Positions 28,736-37,500 of a DNA stretch of 64,000 nt are shown here, one piece after another; positions within the stretch are counted from its first letter, which is position 1; every line of letters begins with the position of its first letter. Source of the DNA: Fulvivirga ligni (GTDB taxonomy: Bacteria; Bacteroidota; Bacteroidia; Cytophagales; Cyclobacteriaceae); the NCBI RefSeq assembly GCF_021389935.1, contig NZ_CP089979.1:5914501-5978500 (forward strand), read 5' to 3'. Under the pieces are notes generated by a model, which was given only the letters and a program-made list of their open reading frames with translations, was not told the DNA's origin and did not search any database. The position numbers and the translations under genes are program-made.

Positions 28736-29743
28736 TTATCTCTGAGAAGATTCTCTTATAACTAGCTGAGAAGGAATGATATGCCTGAAGTTTTTACCCT
28801 TCTGAGAAGAGTTAATTTGATCAAACAGACACTCGGCCGCTTCATAGCCAATTCTATAAGGGTTATGCATCACAGAGCTTAGGTGTGGCATCACAATTTC
28901 ACATATAGGGAAATCACCAAATCCTACCACTGCTACCTGCTCTGGCACTTTGATATTCATAGCTTGTAGTGCTAAAATAGCCTCTACACCTATTTCATCA
29001 TTTACAGAGAAGATACCGTCAAGATCAATAGGACCTGATATTAGAGATCTAACTGCCTCACGTCCTTTTTCAGGATCAAAATCGCAAGGGAAGATCAATT
29101 TCTCATCTACGGGAATTTTATGATCAATCAAGGCTTGCTTGTAACCCAATAGCCTGTTATGACTGGCTCCTAAATTATCAGGGCCCGCCAAGTGAGCTAT
29201 TTTCTTACAACCGATTTCTATTAGGTGACTTACCGCACGGTACGCACCTTTAAAATCTTCAGCCTCAATTTTAGGTACTTTGAATTGATCACTTGTTCTA
29301 TCGAACATTACTAAAGGCATGTTACTATCTATCACATGCTTAATGTGCTTCAAGTTCTTACTACCTTTTGCTAAAGAAACCAAGATACCATCTACACTAC
29401 CTGCCAGTAATGAAGATGTATATTTAATCTCCTGTTTAGTAGACTCATTAGTTTGGCAGATGTATACCTGATAGTCATTACTACCTGCAACCTTTTGAAT
29501 ACCACTAAGTACCGATGAGAAGAAGTGACTGGCTATTTTTGGAACAATAACCCCAATGGCGTAAGTCTTTCTGGTTCTTAAACCACTGGCCATTTTATTG
29601 ACCTGATAGTTCATTTTTTTCGCCAGTTGCTTTACTGACTTACGTGTCTGCTCATTAATATCCGGATGATCATTCAATGCCCGTGATACTGTGGAGGGTG
29701 ACAAGCCCAATGTAAAAGCAATATCTTTAAGTGTTACGCCCAT
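28736..29743 (-). CDS. LacI/GalR-family transcriptional regulator
   Basis: A 335-residue repressor/activator. The N-terminal helix-turn-helix VTLKDIAFTLGLSPSTVSRALND with hinge (QVNKMASGLRT) is diagnostic of LacI. A periplasmic-binding-protein-like effector domain follows (about 60-330: YAIGVIVPKIASHFFSSVL, DGILVSLAKGS, CKKIAHLAGPDN, VAVVGFGDFPICEIVMPHLSSVMHN). Family members respond to sugars or nucleosides. No sugar-use genes are next to it, so its target is not evident. It is the only gene between the adhesin and tRNA-Leu, with a 223-base leader to the tRNA. The ligand cannot be deduced. Confidence 0.93.
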   Translation of the reverse strand: MGVTLKDIAFTLGLSPSTVSRALNDHPDINEQTRKSVKQLAKKMNYQVNKMASGLRTRKTYAIGVIVPKIASHFFSSVLSGIQKVAGSNDYQVYICQTNESTKQEIKYTSSLLAGSVDGILVSLAKGSKNLKHIKHVIDSNMPLVMFDRTSDQFKVPKIEAEDFKGAYRAVSHLIEIGCKKIAHLAGPDNLGASHNRLLGYKQALIDHKIPVDEKLIFPCDFDPEKGREAVRSLISGPIDLDGIFSVNDEIGVEAILALQAMNIKVPEQVAVVGFGDFPICEIVMPHLSSVMHNPYRIGYEAAECLFDQINSSQKGKNFRHIIPSQLVIRESSQR

Positions 29744-29966
29744 GTAAGTTATAATTAAAAAATCAATCCAATTTATAAGTTTAGACTTTAAAGTAAAAAT
29801 CAGTGCTTAGAAAATTAGATTTAAAGTAAAAAAATCATCACTGGTAGTTTAATGATAGGAATCTTTAAATACCTTCAATTATTCCATATATAAACTACAA
29901 CTATCATTTATTATTATTAATAGTAGCGTTGATTTTTGTCTCACTTTATCATAGTTATGATAAAAG

Positions 29967-30051
29967 TGCGCACGAGAGGAATCGAACCTCCACGGCCGCA
30001 ATGGCCACCAGGCCCTCAACCTGGCGCGTCTACCAATTCCGCCACGTGCGC
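29967..30051 (-). tRNA. tRNA-Leu (anticodon GAG)
   Basis: An 85-base cloverleaf on the minus strand. The acceptor stem GCGCACG/CGTGCGC is followed by discriminator A. The anticodon stem CCAGG/CCTGG encloses the loop TTGAGGG, so the anticodon is GAG. A long variable arm (GGCCATTGCGGCC) marks it as class II tRNA-Leu, and the T arm carries TTCGATT. The 3' CCA is not encoded, and the sequence after the discriminator is T-rich, consistent with termination. Confidence 0.95.
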
Positions 30052-30125
30052 ATTCGACTTAGGTAGCTTTCAAAAGGGCCACAAAAGTAATAAGGTTTAT
30101 TTTAATATCAATAATTTCCTTATTA

Positions 30126-31061
30126 CTATTTTTTCCAAACAGAATTCACAAAGTATTTTTTACTATCGTAAAAATTGCTCTGAATGGTAAACCCAGCTTC
30201 GTAAGCCAGCCTCTCTATATCATTTAAATCATATTTCTGAGAAACCTCCATATGAATAGCCTCCCACTGATCAAACTCTACTGCCTGATCCATAATCTCT
30301 ACTCGCTGATGTGTAGTACTCACCAGGTAACTACTGGTAGTGCCTGTAAGCGGGTCATAAGTAGGGCAATGTCTGAAATTACCCACTTGAAAATTACCTC
30401 CCAGCTCTTCATTTATTCTATGTAAGAGATTAAGGTTAAAATCACGAGTTACCCCCTCTTTATCATTATAGGCGCTCAATATTGCATCAGGGTCTTTTTT
30501 CAAATCAAAGCCTATCATTACTAAATCGTTCTTTTTTAGACACTTATATAGTCCTTCAAGAAATACTGAGGCCTGATCATGACTGAAGTTACCTATATTA
30601 GACCCAAGAAACAACACCACATTCCTGGCCTCACTTTTTTTCAATTTCTTAAGTACTTCAAAGTACTCTCCCTCCATAGGCTTCACACTAAGATTGGGAA
30701 GCTCTTCTTTCAGTGAATCTGAAAGTTCGTCTAATACATGTCTGGAAATATCTATTGGCACATAATTAAATTTGGCCTTTTTGTCCAAAAAGTGATTAAG
30801 CAACACTTTTGTCTTGTAACCATCGCCAGCCCCAAACTCTATCAGATTGAAAGGACCTTCACTACCACTAAAGAGCTTTAGCATCCTTTCCTTATTGCTA
30901 TCAATAATTTCGTATTCGCTTCTGGTGAGATAGTACTCATCCAGATTCATTATCTTTTGAAATAACTTATCTCCTTTTTCATCGTAGAAATATTGTGAAG
31001 ATAGTTTCTTAGGCATTGAATTCAGGCCTTCCAGAACATCATGCGCAAATTGTTTATTCAT
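30126..31061 (-). CDS. egtD: L-histidine N-alpha-methyltransferase (ergothioneine biosynthesis)
   Basis: SAM-dependent enzyme that trimethylates histidine to hercynine, the first step of ergothioneine synthesis. The 311-residue protein starts with the family pattern LNSMPKKLSSQYFYDEKGDKLF and MNLDEYYLTRSEYEI. It has the SAM-binding LIEFGAGDGYKTKVLL (about 87-102), VLFLGSNIGNF, and the histidine-pocket region GFDLKKDPDAILSAYND. The length is normal for EgtD. It lies 10 bases behind egtB on the same strand and is certainly co-transcribed. Together the two give hercynine and its sulfoxide conjugate. No EgtC amidase or EgtE lyase gene is nearby. Confidence 0.94.
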   Translation of the reverse strand: MNKQFAHDVLEGLNSMPKKLSSQYFYDEKGDKLFQKIMNLDEYYLTRSEYEIIDSNKERMLKLFSGSEGPFNLIEFGAGDGYKTKVLLNHFLDKKAKFNYVPIDISRHVLDELSDSLKEELPNLSVKPMEGEYFEVLKKLKKSEARNVVLFLGSNIGNFSHDQASVFLEGLYKCLKKNDLVMIGFDLKKDPDAILSAYNDKEGVTRDFNLNLLHRINEELGGNFQVGNFRHCPTYDPLTGTTSSYLVSTTHQRVEIMDQAVEFDQWEAIHMEVSQKYDLNDIERLAYEAGFTIQSNFYDSKKYFVNSVWKK

Positions 31062-31071
31062 GTTTTTTTTC

Positions 31072-32325
31072 TTATAAAAAATTGGCTAATCTGAAACCGG
31101 AAAACATCCACCTAAGGTTAGGATGAAAAAAGTTTCTGTATGTAGACCTGATATGACTCACAGATGTAGCACAGGATCCACCCCTGAGCACCATTTGGTT
31201 GATCATAAATTTTCCATTGTATTCTCCCACTGCACCTTCTGGCGCCTGATAATAAGGATATGGTAAGTAAGCACTGCCCGTCCATTCCCATACATCTCCA
31301 TAAAATTGAGTGTTAGTTGCGGTCTTCGCTATAGGATTATAATGATCATTCTCCATGAAATTACATTTCTCAAGATCATGATCTTGCTGCCTACATGCCA
31401 CCTCCCATTCAAACTCAGTAGGCAGTCTCATTCCCTTCCATTTAGCAAAAGCATCTGCTTCGAAAAAGCTAACATGGGTTACGGGTTGCGACAGATCTAA
31501 TTCCTGAAGGCCGCCTTTTAGTGAATAGTAATACCACTTACCATCTTTGTTGTGCCAGTGAAACGGCGCTTTTATTTTCTCATTATTCACCCAATCCCAT
31601 CCTTCGGAAAGCCAGAACCTAAAGTTCTGATAGCCACCATCCTGAATAAACTCCAGATAATCGCCATTGGTCACCAGCCTATCCATAATACTGTAGTCAT
31701 GAAGAAACACTTTATGAACGCCAGACTCATTATCAAAGCTAAAACCCTTGTCCTGATGGCCGATCTGATATATTCCTTCCTCCACATTGATCATCCCAAA
31801 GTCAGGACTACCACTATTTCTTACAGATTTAGAACCTGGCAGATATTCAGGAAATAAAGGATTGGTACCGAGAATGTATTTAATATCATAAAATAGCAAC
31901 TCTTGATGCTGCTGTTCATGCTGCAAGCCTAATTCCAACAAGCTCTCTACTTCTGGCGACACACCAGCTTCCAGGAAGCTATCCATATGCTCATCTACAT
32001 ATTGCCTGTAAGTAAGCACTTCTTTCACTCCTGGGCGGGTAAGATTACCCCGGTTAGTTCTGATTAGCCTCTCCCCCACGCTTTCATAATAGCTGTTAAA
32101 GATGTAATTAAACTTATCATCAAAAGGAACATATCCTTTTTTGTGAGGAATGAGAATGAAGGTTTCAAAAAACCATGTGGTATGCCCCAGATGCCACTTC
32201 GGTGGGCTTACATCTACCACGGGCTGCACTACAAAGTCTTCGGCAGTGAGAGGTGAACAAATTTGTTCGGTGGTCTGCCTTACTCTCCAAAATTTCTCTT
32301 TAGGTTGCACTTCTTCCAGTACCAT
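31072..32325 (-). CDS. egtB: Ergothioneine biosynthesis iron-dependent sulfoxide synthase EgtB
   Basis: Non-heme iron enzyme that joins hercynine to a thiol (gamma-glutamylcysteine or cysteine) using oxygen. A DinB-like domain comes first, with iron ligands that fit His48 (WHLGHTTWFFE), His136 and His140 (LQHEQQHQE), the three-histidine set of EgtB. The C-terminal FGE-sulfatase-type domain shows GDVWEWTGSAYLPYP, MVLRGGSCATS and FSGFRLANF. The 417 residues match EgtB and are far shorter than the three-domain OvoA, so ovothiol synthesis is unlikely. Its neighbour is the methyltransferase. The thiol used cannot be read from the sequence. In organisms without egtC, cysteine-using forms are known. 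Confidence 0.94.
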   Translation of the reverse strand: MVLEEVQPKEKFWRVRQTTEQICSPLTAEDFVVQPVVDVSPPKWHLGHTTWFFETFILIPHKKGYVPFDDKFNYIFNSYYESVGERLIRTNRGNLTRPGVKEVLTYRQYVDEHMDSFLEAGVSPEVESLLELGLQHEQQHQELLFYDIKYILGTNPLFPEYLPGSKSVRNSGSPDFGMINVEEGIYQIGHQDKGFSFDNESGVHKVFLHDYSIMDRLVTNGDYLEFIQDGGYQNFRFWLSEGWDWVNNEKIKAPFHWHNKDGKWYYYSLKGGLQELDLSQPVTHVSFFEADAFAKWKGMRLPTEFEWEVACRQQDHDLEKCNFMENDHYNPIAKTATNTQFYGDVWEWTGSAYLPYPYYQAPEGAVGEYNGKFMINQMVLRGGSCATSVSHIRSTYRNFFHPNLRWMFSGFRLANFL

Positions 32326-32614
32326 AGCGGGGAAAGTTTAGTTTGCGAATGGTTAATGTTATGTTAGAGCATGTATGCCTACATAGAAACTAGAACACGT
32401 CCAGAGTTAAAAGGTTATACGCACGTTCCGGCTTTCTGTTCAATATATTCACCCACCACATTTACTTCTGTCATGTGGGGCGTATCTATGAGATAAGCAG
32501 CAACATTAACCGACCATAAAGCACATTCGCCAATATTATAAAAAGAGAAGAAATATGTAGCTTTTACCGTATATTGGTGGACTTTTTATTAAAATTTAGA
32601 ACTATCGCGGTATT

Positions 32615-34264
32615 ATGACAAATTGTATCAGAAGAATTGGCGTGGGGTTGATAATTGTATTAAGCGCACTAAGTCTGGAGGTTTCTGCCCAGACATCTGT
32701 TGAAGAAAATAACGAGGAGCCGGCAAAAGATTGGTTCATTCTTGATCCTACCACGGATAACGTACAGGGAACAAGTGTAGAAAAGGCTTACTCAACAGTA
32801 TTAAAAGATAAAAAATCAAAGACCGTTACTGTAGCTGTAATAGACTCAGGTGTAGACATTGACCATGAAGACCTACAAGGTAAAATCTGGATCAATGAGG
32901 ATGAAATTGAAGGCAATGGCATTGACGATGATAAAAATGGCTATGTAGATGATAGATATGGCTGGAACTTCATAGGTGGCAAAGACGGCAACGTAAAAGA
33001 AGACACCCATGAGCTAACCAGAGTTTATGTAGATCTGAAAGCTAAATATGGCGATAAGGAAGAGAATAAGGTTAAGAAAAAAGACAAGAAGGAATATCAG
33101 TATTGGTTAAAAGTGAAGAAAAGCTTTGAGACTGATTACAACAAAGCTCTTGAACAATATGAGTTCTATGCCAAGCTTCACAAAAATATAAAGCGCTATA
33201 ACAAGCTTCTAAAACTTTATTTGAATGTAGATAGCTTAACATTAGATGATCTTCGTAGCATCAACACCAATGACTCTACTATTTTAGAAGCTAGAAATTG
33301 GATCGGTATTATTTTTCAAAACGTAGGAGAAAATCCTGACTTTGATCAGTTAGACGAAGAATTAGGAGAAGCTGAAGAGCATTTTGGCAATCAGGTGAAC
33401 TTTGCCTACAACACAGATTTTAATCCAAGAACTATTGTGGGTGATGATTATTCCGATCCTTATGAAAAAGGTTATGGAAACAATGACGTAAAGGGCCATG
33501 ATCCTAGTCACGGTACACACGTAGCAGGAATCATCGCTGCTAATAGAGGTAATGACCTGGGTATTAAAGGTATAGCAGACAATGTTAAAATCATGGTTAT
33601 CAGAGCTGTACCTGATGGTGATGAGCGAGATAAGGATGTGGCAAATGCGATCATTTATGCAGTGGACAATGGTGCGCAAATTGTGAACATGAGCTTTGGT
33701 AAATCATACTCGCCTCAAAAAGGAGCAGTTGATAAAGCTGTAAAATATGCTGAGAGCAAAGGAGTATTATTAATTCATGCTGCAGGGAATAGCTCAAAAG
33801 ATCTTGATAAGTCAAACAACTTCCCTAATAGAAGCTATGAAGACTCTAAAGAAGAAGCTACTAACTGGCTGGAAATAGGTGCCTCTGCCTGGGGTGAAAA
33901 TGCAGATCTTGTAGGTTCCTTCAGCAATTATGGAAAGCACACAGTAGACGTGTTTGCTCCGGGAGTTGATATCTATTCTACAACGCCTGACAATACTTAT
34001 GAATCTTTCAATGGTACTAGTATGGCCGCTCCTAATACATCAGGAGTAGCTGCATTACTTATGTCTTACTACCCTGGCTTAACTGCTTATCAGGTTAAAG
34101 ACATTATCACTAAGTCAGCCAGACATTTTGATAACTTAAAAGTGACTAAGCCTGGAAAAGATGATTTAGTAGATTTTAAAAGCTTATCTATTTATGGAGG
34201 CCTTATCAATGCCTATGAAGCTGTGAAGATGGCAGAATCCATGAGCATCGATAAAGGAAACTAA
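32615..34264 (+). CDS. Secreted subtilisin-like serine protease (S8)
   Basis: A 549-residue secreted protease with a signal peptide (SLEVSAQ). The catalytic triad is visible: Asp77 in VAVIDSGVDI, His299 in SHGTHVAGI and Ser469 in NGTSMAAPNTSG. A lysine-rich insert of about 170 residues (120-290, charged and helical) lies between Asp and His and is unlike classical subtilisins, though common in Bacteroidota S8 enzymes. The oxyanion Asn is in VLLIHAAGNSS. No T9SS C-terminal domain is present, so it probably stays in the periplasm. It is a single-gene unit ended by a hairpin terminator just before the next gene. Confidence 0.93.
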   Translation: MTNCIRRIGVGLIIVLSALSLEVSAQTSVEENNEEPAKDWFILDPTTDNVQGTSVEKAYSTVLKDKKSKTVTVAVIDSGVDIDHEDLQGKIWINEDEIEGNGIDDDKNGYVDDRYGWNFIGGKDGNVKEDTHELTRVYVDLKAKYGDKEENKVKKKDKKEYQYWLKVKKSFETDYNKALEQYEFYAKLHKNIKRYNKLLKLYLNVDSLTLDDLRSINTNDSTILEARNWIGIIFQNVGENPDFDQLDEELGEAEEHFGNQVNFAYNTDFNPRTIVGDDYSDPYEKGYGNNDVKGHDPSHGTHVAGIIAANRGNDLGIKGIADNVKIMVIRAVPDGDERDKDVANAIIYAVDNGAQIVNMSFGKSYSPQKGAVDKAVKYAESKGVLLIHAAGNSSKDLDKSNNFPNRSYEDSKEEATNWLEIGASAWGENADLVGSFSNYGKHTVDVFAPGVDIYSTTPDNTYESFNGTSMAAPNTSGVAALLMSYYPGLTAYQVKDIITKSARHFDNLKVTKPGKDDLVDFKSLSIYGGLINAYEAVKMAESMSIDKGN

Positions 34265-34285
34265 AAAATAATTGTCTTACAGATA

Positions 34286-34317
34286 AAACCGGACTAACTT
34301 TAGCCCGGTTTTTTTAT
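34286..34317 (+). terminator. Rho-independent terminator after the subtilase gene
   Basis: Inverted repeat AAACCGG / CCGGTTT around a 12-base loop, followed by a run of T. It lies 21 bases after the protease stop and ends 11 bases before the next ATG. Confidence 0.8.
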
Positions 34318-34328
34318 TTATATATCTT

Positions 34329-34766
34329 ATGGAAATACTCAGACACGCGCACTCAGGACTAAGATGGTTAGTATTAATATTTGTACTTGCGGCCATCATC
34401 AATTCTTTAGGTAAAACTAAAGGCAGCACCCCATTTACTGGCAAGGATAAATCCTTAGCACTCATAGGGTTAATCGTTACTCACCTTCAGTTAGTGATTG
34501 GCCTGATCTTATATTTCATAAGTCCGAAAGTAATGTTCAGTGGCACAGCCATGAAAGATCCCGCATTGCGCTTTTTTCTGGTAGAACATAGTGTTATGAT
34601 GTTAATCGCCATCACTTTAATCACAATAGGATACAGCAGAGCTAAAAGACTGGCTGATGATGGCAAAAAATTCAAAACCATTTTAACCTTCTACGCCTTG
34701 GGCCTTTTACTAATACTTATAGCTATTCCCTGGCCGTTTAGAAACCTTGGCGGAAGCTGGTTTTAA
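34329..34766 (+). CDS. Small four-helix integral membrane protein
   Basis: A 145-residue inner-membrane protein with four predicted helices (about 13-28, 44-63, 82-102, 120-137). Histidines sit at helix ends (RHAHSG near the N-terminus, THLQL in helix 2, EHSVMM in helix 3), which is why such proteins are often called cytochrome b-like. A heme role is possible but not shown. It starts just after the subtilase terminator, so the leader is unusually short and promoter elements must overlap that hairpin. It is monocistronic, ended by a GGGGCC/GGCCCC hairpin. Confidence 0.8.
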   Translation: MEILRHAHSGLRWLVLIFVLAAIINSLGKTKGSTPFTGKDKSLALIGLIVTHLQLVIGLILYFISPKVMFSGTAMKDPALRFFLVEHSVMMLIAITLITIGYSRAKRLADDGKKFKTILTFYALGLLLILIAIPWPFRNLGGSWF

Positions 34767-34796
34767 TGGCACTGAGAGTTAGTTAGCTCAAATAAC

Positions 34797-34824
34797 GGGG
34801 CCTGAAAGATTGGCCCCAATTTAA
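34797..34824 (+). terminator. Probable terminator
   Basis: GGGGCC and GGCCCC arms enclose a 9-base loop, followed by AATTT, 30 bases after the membrane-protein stop. The T run is short, so efficiency is uncertain. Confidence 0.5.
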
Positions 34825-34915
34825 AAGCAAGTTGACTGATGAGCGGTACTTTGCTCCATTCAAACGACTAAACATGATATTTCTACAGTTGGCACTGAAC
34901 TTTAAAAAAGAAACT

Positions 34916-35302
34916 ATGAAATACCTGTTTATAATTTTATCCCTCACTCTATCTACTTTTTCTTATGCTCAGGTAAAGCATAACTTTGAAAAGGAACCGG
35001 AGAACACTAATTGCCACACACTACCCACAACTTTTGAGTCAACACAGGAAGCTCTAAAGAACATACAGGCTACCACCTTTCGGCTTACAGAAACACTTAA
35101 AATCTCAAAACACCTCACACCTCAGGCCATGAAATATCTTTCCTGCGATGGTGAAACAGGATATTTAGTAGTAAAAGAAACAGATGACAACATAGTAGTA
35201 TACGAAAAGATTCCCTATGAAGTATGGAAGGGCCTTATGGAAACAAAGGACCCTATTTCAGATTATAAAACTAAAATTAAAGCCAACTACAGCACCTTAT
35301 AG
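34916..35302 (+). CDS. Small secreted protein of unknown function
   Basis: Start chosen at the ATG that gives a clean signal peptide (MKYLFIILSLTLSTFSYAQ). An earlier in-frame ATG would add 28 unlikely residues. The mature protein (about 110 residues) has two cysteines (NCHTLPTTF and LSCDGETGYLVV) that could pair, a helical middle and an ending rich in Lys and Tyr. The segment MKYLSCDGETGYLVVKETDDNIVVYEKIPYEVW resembles a KTSC-type beta hairpin domain, but I am not sure of this. It converges on, and overlaps by six bases, the TraB/GumN gene on the other strand. Confidence 0.75.
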   Translation: MKYLFIILSLTLSTFSYAQVKHNFEKEPENTNCHTLPTTFESTQEALKNIQATTFRLTETLKISKHLTPQAMKYLSCDGETGYLVVKETDDNIVVYEKIPYEVWKGLMETKDPISDYKTKIKANYSTL

Positions 35303-36151
35303 TTTTACGGGCTCTACCGTATAACCTTCTTTTTTCAATAAGGCCAGCACACCCTTATCAGAAGCAAGATGTCCCGCTCCCACAGCAAAGAAAGTAGGCA
35401 CCGCTTTTATCTTCTCAATAATCAACGGCACCCACGCGGCATTTCTATCATATAATAAAGACTCCATATGGCTTTCGTATTGCGGATTTTCAATGATAAG
35501 CTTGAAAAGTCCTTCCAGATCATGCTCCTGATAACGGGCCACCATCTTATCAAAATCCTCCACGCTTTTCTCTCGGTTCATCAACATATCATCAATCCAT
35601 TCTATCTGATCTTCAGCCGGTATGGCATCAAAGAGTGACATCTGAAATTCAATAGACTCAAGTCCTTCCACAGCCATTTCCTTCTCTTTAGCCATTTTTA
35701 GAAACTCCTGCTCATATGAGGCCACCTGAGGGCAATCTAGTAACGATGGCATAAGCATAGACATAATAACGAAGGGTTTCATTACACCAAACTGAGCCAT
35801 AGTAGCACCGTAAGATCTTTTGAGCACAGCATTTAAGCTATCTAGCTGAACTTGGGAAAACTGATCAGAAATATTCTTCATACCAGGATTAACAGAGAAC
35901 TTCTGCATTTCAGGCATCATGGCGGGATCATCCATATCCAGCTCCATCACTAATGTTTTGGTATTCGAAAAAGCCTCTTTTACAGGCTCACTCATATCAA
36001 ACTGATCTGGACACATCATGTGAATAGTACCATAGATGTATGATGGTTTATCCACCTCAGGTCCAGTAATTTTATAAAGTAAAGACGACTCTTGAGCCTT
36101 CATTATGAAAGGCACGAAGAAAATAATAATAAAACTTAATTTTGTTTTCAT
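35297..36151 (-). CDS. TraB/GumN-family secreted protein
   Basis: A 284-residue protein with a signal peptide (VPFIMKAQ). The mature start SLLYKITGPEVDKPSYIYGTIHM is the TraB/GumN signature, with conserved GTIH and, near the C-terminus, AVGAGHLASDKGVLALLKKEGY, the second family motif. In other bacteria TraB/GumN proteins are thought to be metal-dependent peptidase-like enzymes (Tiki family), with the GTIH and GAGHL histidines in the site. Both are present here. It is a single gene facing convergently onto a small secreted protein. The substrate is unknown. Confidence 0.9.
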   Translation of the reverse strand: MKTKLSFIIIFFVPFIMKAQESSLLYKITGPEVDKPSYIYGTIHMMCPDQFDMSEPVKEAFSNTKTLVMELDMDDPAMMPEMQKFSVNPGMKNISDQFSQVQLDSLNAVLKRSYGATMAQFGVMKPFVIMSMLMPSLLDCPQVASYEQEFLKMAKEKEMAVEGLESIEFQMSLFDAIPAEDQIEWIDDMLMNREKSVEDFDKMVARYQEHDLEGLFKLIIENPQYESHMESLLYDRNAAWVPLIIEKIKAVPTFFAVGAGHLASDKGVLALLKKEGYTVEPVKL

Positions 36152-36390
36152 ATAAATCGGGTTTATATCACAATCTAATTATTTTAAATAAAATTTCTCC
36201 TTACATATAATAATTTAATGCTCTTTACTGTTATCTACTTGAAACTTATCTCTATGAAAAACCTCATTGGCCGGAAGAGTTTCAGCATCTTTTTCGGCCT
36301 TTTGAGGAACCTCTCCAAAGAATCTTCAGACCAGCTTGCAACCTATATTCTGCTCAGGGTGTCATATATTTACAATTAATTAGGATAAAT

Positions 36391-37350
36391 ATGTACTCAA
36401 ATGATGTTTATAGGTATGGAAGAAGAGCAGCAGGAATATTCATTATTATCTGCATAGGCCTCCTTCTCCATTCATGTAGTGACGATTCTGACTTAGCAGT
36501 TCAGATGGATGCTGATAACTCCAGAATTTCAAACTATTTAGCAGAAAATAACATTTCAGCAGTAAGAGATGGTAGCGGTGTTTATTATGAAGTATTAGAA
36601 ACTAACCCACAAGGTGAGGCAGTAAACAATGACGATGTATTGTCTATAGCCTACTCGATCAAAACCCTGGATGGTGAATTATTAGAGGAGTCTTATGACT
36701 CGGCAAGCACACTTATTTTCCACAACTTTCAAAGTGTAGTACCCATAGGCCTGGACTACGGCTTAGGTCTTATGCGAGTGGGAGAAAAGTTTAGATTCTA
36801 CATTCCTTCTACTTTGGCTTACAATTCTTATTCAAACAGCCTTTTTGAAACCAGCACTAATTTCATTGCTGAGGTAACTTTATTGAGCATTCAAAGCAAA
36901 ACTGATATCTACAATCATGAGCTGGACTTGATAAGAAACTACCTCTTTCAAGAGCAAATTATTGATGATGGTGAGGCCTATCAGCAAGATCTCTTCTATA
37001 GAGAGATGGAGAAAGGAACTGGAAAAACACCGAACAGCAACAGTATGGTAAGCATCAACTTCACCAGAAAGTATTTAGATGGCACCATTATAGAGCGAAC
37101 AGACTCCTCACCCGTAACTTTTCAGCTAAATACAGGACAAGCTGTAAAGGGACTTGAAATGGGAATATTGAAGATGCAAGAAGGTGGCAAAGCCATGATC
37201 GTGATGCCTTCTAAATTAGGCTTTGGCGAAAGCCTTCAGGTGCTTCCTAAAAAAATCAGGGCAGATTTATTAAAAGAAAATCTGATCTATTCCACGGTAG
37301 CGCCATTTTCTCCACTCATTTATGAGGTGGAGTTAGTGAAAGTTCAGTAA
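36391..37350 (+). CDS. FKBP-type peptidyl-prolyl isomerase lipoprotein with two domains
   Basis: A 319-residue lipoprotein (lipobox LLLHSC, Cys near 29). It contains two FKBP-type domains: the first about 50-165 (VYYEVLETNPQGEAVNNDDV, RVGEKFRFYIPSTLAYNS) and the second about 190-318 (GTIIERTDSSPVTFQLNTG, ILKMQEGGKAMIVMPSKLGFGES). The second keeps the usual FKBP core better than the first. It should work as a folding helper in the periplasm, anchored to a membrane. GldI of the gliding apparatus is an FKBP lipoprotein, but that protein has one domain, so a link to gliding is speculative. A strong hairpin ends the transcript. Confidence 0.9.
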   Translation: MYSNDVYRYGRRAAGIFIIICIGLLLHSCSDDSDLAVQMDADNSRISNYLAENNISAVRDGSGVYYEVLETNPQGEAVNNDDVLSIAYSIKTLDGELLEESYDSASTLIFHNFQSVVPIGLDYGLGLMRVGEKFRFYIPSTLAYNSYSNSLFETSTNFIAEVTLLSIQSKTDIYNHELDLIRNYLFQEQIIDDGEAYQQDLFYREMEKGTGKTPNSNSMVSINFTRKYLDGTIIERTDSSPVTFQLNTGQAVKGLEMGILKMQEGGKAMIVMPSKLGFGESLQVLPKKIRADLLKENLIYSTVAPFSPLIYEVELVKVQ

Positions 37351-37368
37351 AAGCGCCTTTATAAAACC

Positions 37369-37420
37369 AAAAACGGAGGACAGTAAGTGATTATTAGCTA
37401 TTGTCCTCCGTTTTTCGTTT
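37369..37420 (+). terminator. Rho-independent terminator after the FKBP gene
   Basis: A 14-base-pair stem (left arm AAAAACGGAGGACA, right arm its exact complement) with a 19-base loop. The stem itself ends in TTTTT. It lies 18 bases after the stop and is near-symmetric, so it could work from either side. Confidence 0.85.
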
Positions 37421-37500
37421 AAGATAAAATCAGAATTTAAAAAAATAACAAGTATGTTAAAAATATGGTTTATATCTTTAAGTTGGCTTAAATAAACATA

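Noticed and set aside
34832-34915. Earlier ATG for the small secreted protein
   Set aside because: The added 28 residues destroy an otherwise clean N-terminal signal peptide.
36254-36375. Minus-strand piece reading FGEVPQKAEKDAETLPANEV
   Set aside because: It looks protein-like but begins right after a stop and has no start codon; at most the trace of a lost gene end.
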